A stretch of 25,438 nucleotides of DNA from Azolla pinnata (taxonomy: Eukaryota; Streptophyta; Polypodiopsida; Salviniales; Salviniaceae), in NCBI GenBank assembly GCA_037176905.1, contig JBBBWG010032908.1, forward strand, positions 1 through 25,438, written 5' to 3'. A program made the translations under genes and the position numbers. Within the stretch, counting starts at the first letter, position 1. Each line of letters opens with the position of its first letter. The notes under the pieces are model-generated. The model had not been told where the DNA came from, made no database searches, and saw nothing but the letters and a program-made list of their open reading frames with translations. This document shows, one piece after another, positions 19,909 to 25,438 of the stretch.

Positions 19909-20297
19909 CCCTTTTGTTTAGAGCCCAAACAGACAGCAGAGATAAGGGAAAGTTAGGGTATGATGTCTTCCTCAAGGAAGAGGAGGATATGGTTTCTTCC
20001 CTTTTTCTCTGTAGGGCCTCTGTCCGTCTTTTCCTTTGCTTTCTTTCTCTTTTTGATGGGGAAAGGAGCTTGCTTGTCCTCTCAACCCTGCCCAAAAAAG
20101 TTCGGTTATGTCTTCTTTTCTCTTCCCTCTGCCCTCTTCTGCTGGGCTTCCTTCTCTTGAGGAATGGGGAGAAGAAAGCTCCCTCAGTCTTTTGCAAAAG
20201 CACATTCTGCCGATGAGTAGCTGCAGAAATGCGTGCTCTGCATTCCAGTTCCTCCTCTCCATCTTGGTGAATCAGTGGTGAGCAGTTACATCTTCCC

Positions 20298-20320
20298 AGG
20301 TTAGGTTAGGTTAGGTTAGG
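20298..20320. repeat. Short TTAGG pentamer run
   Basis: Four consecutive GGTTA/TTAGG pentamers followed by TTTAGCC. It resembles the arthropod-type telomere unit, but the run is very short. Confidence 0.7.
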
Positions 20321-20426
20321 TTTAGCCTGTTCTTTCGAGCACAGACAAGGATGTACCTCAGAAACAAACAATCCGAGAACAGTGATGCCATATCCACATT
20401 TATTTGTGCTGCTTGCCTTTTGTAGC

Positions 20427-20810
20427 TAGCTAGCTCATTAGCTGTCACTGTGGAAGTGTCGCTTATATGAGCAGAGATGGAGATTGGGTTTGATGGTGTT
20501 GTAGTTCTCTTACAAAACAACTGTTTTGTTCCAATTTGGATCAGTTTAGCTTAGCTAGCTCATTTGCTGTCACAGTGGAAGCGTCGATTCTATGAGCGGA
20601 GATGCAGATTGGATTTGGTGATGTTGTAGCTCTTTTACAAAACAACTGTTTTCCTCTAATTTTGGATCAGTTTAGCTTAGCTAGCTCATTAGCTGTCACA
20701 GTGGAAGTGTTGCTTACATGAGGCAGAGATGGAGGTTGGATATGATGGTGTTGTAGCTCTGATACAAAACCACTGTTTTGTTCTAATTTGGATCAGCTTA
20801 GCTTAGCCAA
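20427..20810. repeat. Three-copy tandem repeat, 125-126 bp unit
   Basis: Copies start at 20427, 20552 and 20678 with TAGCTAGCTCATTAGCTGTC. Each contains GTGGAAGTGTCG, TGGTGTTGTAGCTCT, ACAAAACAACTGTTTT and TTGGATCAGTTTAGCTTAG. Copies differ by scattered substitutions and small indels. They lie just upstream of the long first exon of the transporter gene. Confidence 0.92.
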
Positions 20811-20935
20811 AGCAATGCATCTCAATGGAAAAGAAGGAAAATTTAATGTCAGATAGCCGTCGAATTTTATCGCTACAGTTCCATGTGGCATCATCAGCCT
20901 GCTTACTGTGGTGGTTTTGATCTTTTTCTTCTGCT

Positions 20936-23900
20936 ATGGAAAAGGCGATGTATGTGGAAGGAAGAAGCGTCGGATGGGAGAGCATCAATCCAAGCGTAGA
21001 TCGAAGCCGCGCAAAGAATGTTACAACAACTTCCCCACCTGGTCATCAATCGCAACCTACATCAACAAATTCAGAGGGTGCAGAGGATGAGCCATCTCTA
21101 CTCAATAAGAGCATTGTCTACATCCATCGAGATTCGTCAGAGAAGCAACGGCGGCTAGATGCAGCGTGGATACACAAGGACAAAGGAGAAGAAGAAGAAG
21201 AAGAAGAAGTGGGCGATGTGATAAATAAGGAGTTGGTATATCCCAGCGCTGAAGGGTGCAACAGGATCTTGAGCTCGGCATGGCAGAGAGAAAGCGAGGA
21301 CGAAGAAGAGGAAGCTCGGCGATCTGCCAGTTCAGCGGTGGACAAACTGAAGCGGAAGATCATGGAGTACCTTAGAGAGTGGAAGGATGGGATCTTTCTA
21401 CCAACAAGATGGGGTGTAATGGAAGCATGCGTTCGCGTGTTGTGCTTGAACTTCGTATGGTGTCTTGCCTTGGGCACATGGTTAGAGCAGAAGACGGAGA
21501 GGATGTGGGGGATCGCCGAGGTCGTGATCGCGAATGCCGTATGTGGAAGCTTGTTTCAACTGTTGGGAGGCCAATCCCTTATCATCGTGGGGCCGAGCTC
21601 TCCTTGCCTTATTTTCCTTGTGTCGATCTCATCCTCAGCGAGGTATCTCAGGATAGATGCTCTTTCGTGGATGGGGTGGATCGGCGTATGGGCTTCGTTG
21701 GCATTGTTGCTGCTGGCGCTTTCGAACGCATCCAAGCTTGTCGTGAATCATATGACCCTGTTCAGCTGGGGTGTGGTATGCGTCTTCATTCGGCTCACTT
21801 TCCTTTGGGGAGCTCTCGAGCAGTTGATACATTTGTTCATGGGAAGAGCGGTTAGGTTGGATTCGGCGCTGCTGTCGCTGTGGCTTGCCACCGTGGTTTT
21901 CTTTGTATCTGCATATCTAGGAAATGCACCAAGATGGAGCCTTCTCTCCCAACGGGTTCGTAGCGCTGTGGCAGACTACGGGATGATATTTGCCTTGCTG
22001 CTCTTCACAGGTCGGTGGTGAATCTCCTTTTCAAGCTAACATTTGCAGTATTTGGATTAGAGATCGAAACACTGGGTCCTTAGTGAGCTTTTTAGAATGC
22101 ATCCTCGGTTTTCGCTGTTTGAAACACTGCATGAATCTTGATCATCCTGAAATCTTCTGGTTCTGTCCCATCGAGAGTTTGTGACGATGATATTTTGGGG
22201 TGAATCCGACTGAATATCAATCTTGTGTTCTCATATGCTCTTTTGCAGTGGTTTCACATCTTCCGAGATTGACTCAACCCCACATTTCGCAGGTCAGTCT
22301 TCCGGAACCTGGGTACCACACAGACCAAACCACGAGGATAGACATTATCACTTTGAGAATCTTACCCTTTTGGGCCATTCTACTGTCACTCATTCCAGGG
22401 ATAATGCTGGCTGGAATGATATTTCTGTATCAAACTGCTATGGCTTCGCTTATCCAGGTATTTCTATATCTAGATGCGATGCATGGATCGATCGATTGCA
22501 GATAAAACGGTTGGAATCGACATGTGCTCATACCTGTTTTTGTGTGTTTGACTCTTTGAAGGAGAAAGCTGGATCGATCGTTAAATTGGAAAGCTCCCAG
22601 AGATGGGATCTATGCATCTTGGCTTTCCTCACTCTTTTCTCTGGGCTATTTGGTCTTCCTTTCGCATGCGGCATGTCGCATCAGGTACGGGTTGTGCTTC
22701 TCGTGCTGGAATCGTCTGCAAAATCTTTGCATATGTGCGATTGCTACACGATTAAGGTAGAGCTCGAGTGAGCACACTCTCTTTGGGGCAAAGGCCTAGG
22801 ATTTAGGAGAAACCAGCTACTCTCGTTGCATAACGTTTTTACTAGGAAAGCGAGGGTCTGAGCAATGGTTTGGTTCCCAATCTGTGAGAGTATCGTAAGC
22901 TGAACAAATTCCGTCTTAACGCAGACGTGTGTCCATGTGAGAGCGCTAACGCTGATGCGCCGCGAGCATTCGGATATGGAGGAGCAAAGAAAGACGGTTA
23001 AAAGGGTAGCTGCGCAAAGGGTATCGAGCATGGGAGCTGCATTGCTTTCTGTTACTTTTCTCTTGCCACCGTTGAGATGGGCCATAGCGAGAATCCCGTG
23101 CGCTGTGCTAATAGGTCTGCTGATACAGGTGATCGAAGCGATCCCATCGTACTCTCGCGAGATACAGATAGATGCAATGCAAATAACTGATCTCAACTTG
23201 ATTTCAAGTCCTTTTCTAATTCCTTCCTTCCTGTTTACTTCTTCTTCTTCTTCTTTTTTGTCAGTTTGCTTTACAGAATTGGGGAAATTGGAGTGTAGTA
23301 AGCTTCTTGAGGACATTTCTCGTGAGGGGCCGTGGATGGAAATCGCAGGAGAGGATCGCAGTGTGCATATACTCGACGACTCAGATCGGCTTCATTCTGG
23401 CTCTATTCGTGGTGAACGAGACGCCGGCGGCGGTCTTGTTCCCCCTGATCAGCTTCATCTCGCTGTGGACCAGGCATTACGCGATGCGGAACGTGTTCAG
23501 GAAACAAGGCTTCGCGATGCTGGATGCGAAGCTTTACAAGGACATGTCGGATCCGTCGGGTTCGAGCGAGCTCTCCAGCCTGCTGCGATCCCCGCGCGCT
23601 GGGAACACGCGATCGCATCCGACGTGGCCCAAGTTCTCGATCGGAGAGGCCTTGAAATCGCACAGCAGCGTGCCCTGCGTAGAGGCGAAAGCCCAAGCCC
23701 AAGCGGCGGAGGTCTGCGAGTCTCCCATGGTGGGCAGCAGAGTTGCGATGAGCCCATCTCTGCTGTTTGTGAGCGATCGGAGATTGAAGGAACGCTCTCG
23801 GCGGAGGCGTATCAAGAAGAAGAGGCGAGCTTGCGGAGAAGAAGGCGATTCGCCGCCGCAGAGCGAGCACGATGATGAGGATGATGATGATGATGATGAT

Positions 23901-24623
23901 GATGCTCGAGATGCTGTCGAGCAGTGCGATCACCATGATATCGGCGGCATTCCGCCATTGATCCGGGCGATCATGGAAGAAGAAGAAGGAGAAGAAGAAG
24001 GAGCTGCAGCGAAGCAACAGCCGAAGAAGAGCAACAAGCACGACGAGGAGATCAATCTGAGCAAGAGGCTCTCGCCAGGCTTATCGCCGAAGTTCTTCAA
24101 GAGATCGAAAGCAGGGCAGGAGAGCCCTCTGGAGGTGCATTCCAATCTGCTCTATGACCCGCCGCCGACGAAAGATCGCTCCAAAAGAGTGAAGAAGCAA
24201 CCAGAGGAGGAGGATCAAGGCAAGAAGAAACCACAGAATGATGGAGCCTCGACGAGCGCTGCTGCTCCGGAGAACGAAATACAAAGCTGCGGTCAAGCTA
24301 TGGTTTTCCAAGGTTCTTCCCCGGGCATCGGCCGATGTGTTCGAAGCTCACCCCCCGCCTTCTCCAGGCCCAAGAAATCTCTGAAAAGGAAGCAGCTTCA
24401 TCTGTCTTTCGCAGCCCGAGATCCTTTGCGAGAAGAGCAAGCGTTGGGCTCGAAATCGCTGCATCTCCATCCCAAATCTCCTCTTCTCCTTTATCCTCGT
24501 CTCCGGCGATCCACAACCACCATCACCACCACCAGCACCGGAAAGTGGGCGGAATCTCCTTTCCACCAGCCAAAATCCATGGACCCTTCCTCATTTCAGG
24601 CCACCTCCATATCCATCCTATGA
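20936..24623 (+). CDS. SLC4/HCO3_cotransp family anion transporter, divergent, 5 exons, 989 aa
   Basis: SLC4 proteins move borate or bicarbonate across membranes; plants are known mainly for the BOR group. Exons 20936-22010, 22249-22457, 22562-22684, 22925-23128 and 23265-24623 join in one frame with GT..AG borders. Residues 1-142 are charged and probably cytosolic, with an acidic run near 85-91. The membrane core is about 143-631. It includes GGQSLIIVGPSSP (211-223), the TM3 substrate-site segment, then ADYGM (346-350), the DLCILAFLTLFSGLFGLP segment, and NETPAAVLFPLISF, with C-terminal LDAKLY. The BOR central loop is missing. In its place HVRALTLM and an AAQRVSS stretch recall the animal NALTVM...EQRV order. 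A hydrophilic tail of about 358 residues (632-989) carries Asp and Glu runs and many Ser-Pro and Lys/Arg clusters. The family is secure; substrate, start codon and membrane location (plasma or internal) are not. Confidence 0.85.
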
Positions 24624-25227
24624 CATATCTCGGTTATCGCCTTCCCCTGATGCATTCATTTGCCCTTTTCCTCTGCATCTATACATCTGTTTCTGCCACT
24701 ACTAATCATACCTTCTTCAATTTGGTAGGCTTTCTTGAGCTGGGTATCTCTCCCTGTTAGAGCAAATCAAGTTCTTAAAATTACTGGATACTTGGACATA
24801 ATCTAACCAGCAAATGGGCCGTTATCCATGTAAAGACACCATGTCTAGGTTATAGGGGGGGTATATTGAGTGGGTTCCAAGTGGCCCTAGTCCCTGGAAA
24901 ACAGTTTTTTAAGTATGACTTCATGGTAATGGAATCAAATTAACTTTGAGATCCTGGTTGAAAACTCCAGCCGTTAACAAACGCTTCTGTTTTCTTCGTA
25001 GTACTGGATTGTGCTGGTTTTCTTCTTGATAAGCTCATCAAAGACCGTTGCACGTATAATAAGCCCTCTCGAATTCAGAACGTGCAATGAAGTTGAAGCA
25101 TCTAGTACTGGCGTGTGGCTTGAATGGAAAACCTCATCAATACATCGTCTCATGGTAAGCCTAAAGACCCAAAGGCTATGTGTAGTTAGTAGTCATTTGC
25201 GTGATCGGAATTATCCAAATGGTTTAA
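24624..25227. other. 3' flank of the transporter gene
   Basis: Likely 3' UTR and then intergenic DNA. An acceptor-like TTTTCTTCGTAG at about 25002 precedes an open frame (25011-25430) that runs into the minisatellite. It has no recognised domain, so I do not call it a gene. Confidence 0.4.
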
Positions 25228-25438
25228 TTGTGAATGTAGAGGTCGAAGCGAGATCGCGAGCCAGTTTCATTGTAACTGTAGATGTCAAAGCGATCTTAAG
25301 CCAGCTTAATTGTAAATGTAGATGTCGAAGTGCATCTCAAGGCAGCTCAATTGCAAATGTAGATATCAAAGTGATCTCAAGCCAGCTTAATTGTAAATAC
25401 GGATTTCAAAGCAATCTCAAGCCAGCTTAATTGTAAAT
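25228..25438. repeat. Minisatellite, about 40-bp unit, at least five copies, cut by window end
   Basis: Units begin TTGTAAATGTAGATGTC and end CTCAAGCCAGCTTAA. Lengths are 42, 40, 41, 40 and 40, followed by a partial sixth copy reaching the last base. The array probably continues outside the window. Confidence 0.9.

Noticed and set aside
19350..20216. Open frame of 288 aa with a Glu/Arg run and a Ser/Leu-rich frame opposite
   Set aside because: Built on the CTT and GA microsatellites; no conserved segment.
23129..23160. Reading on past CAG at 23128 (VIEAIPSYSREI) as part of the transporter
   Set aside because: It resembles the BOR AIESLP segment slightly, but it leads to an unrelated frame. 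Splicing 23128 to 23265 gives FALQNWGNW, restores the family length and joins the conserved last segments.

Overview
The window is nuclear DNA from a land plant, most likely a fern. Genes are split by spliceosomal introns with GT..AG borders, one ribosomal protein carries a plastid transit peptide, and a long intronless PPR gene has the very regular repeat wording (KACG / RGLL.KD / ALVDMYAKCG / VSW..LIAGYAQ.G / M.SEGLSPDA) that I associate with homosporous ferns such as Ceratopteris and Adiantum. The fern call is inference from style. Only a database search would settle the species.

Layout. (1) 108-2058, plus strand: a complete seven-exon MAD2 spindle-checkpoint gene. (2) 2059-3671: mostly featureless, with a possible tiny two-exon reading frame. 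(3) 3672-6260, plus: an 862-residue PLS-class PPR protein, much more GC-rich than its surroundings. (4) 12133-7185, minus: a complete 14-exon polypyrimidine-tract-binding protein of the plant PTB3 type (468 aa, four RRMs), with one probable GC-AG intron and one CU-rich 172-nt intron whose retention gives a premature stop. (5) 12134-15040: repeat-rich intergenic DNA with a 43-bp minisatellite, 51-bp repeats, a duplicated block of about 250 bp and possible degraded coding remnants. (6) 16106-15378, minus: intronless nuclear gene for plastid ribosomal protein L10, with a TGTA/TGCA-rich array of about 730 bp directly upstream. (7) 16880-20935: low-gene DNA with a CAT/CAA array, a telomere-like satellite of sixteen units (18712-19272), AAG/CTT and GA tracts, a possible leader exon and a three-copy 125-bp repeat. 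(8) 20936-24623, plus: a divergent SLC4/HCO3_cotransp family membrane transporter in five exons (989 aa) with a 358-residue charged tail. (9) A 40-bp minisatellite runs off the right edge.

The genes are unrelated housekeeping functions (mitotic checkpoint, organelle RNA processing, splicing regulation, plastid translation, ion transport), as expected in a plant chromosome; nothing suggests an operon or co-regulated cluster. The most unusual items are the SLC4 gene, whose conserved stretches resemble animal anion exchangers more than plant BOR boron transporters, the satellite whose unit lengths are built from telomere heptamers, and the PTB intron that looks like a self-regulation site.
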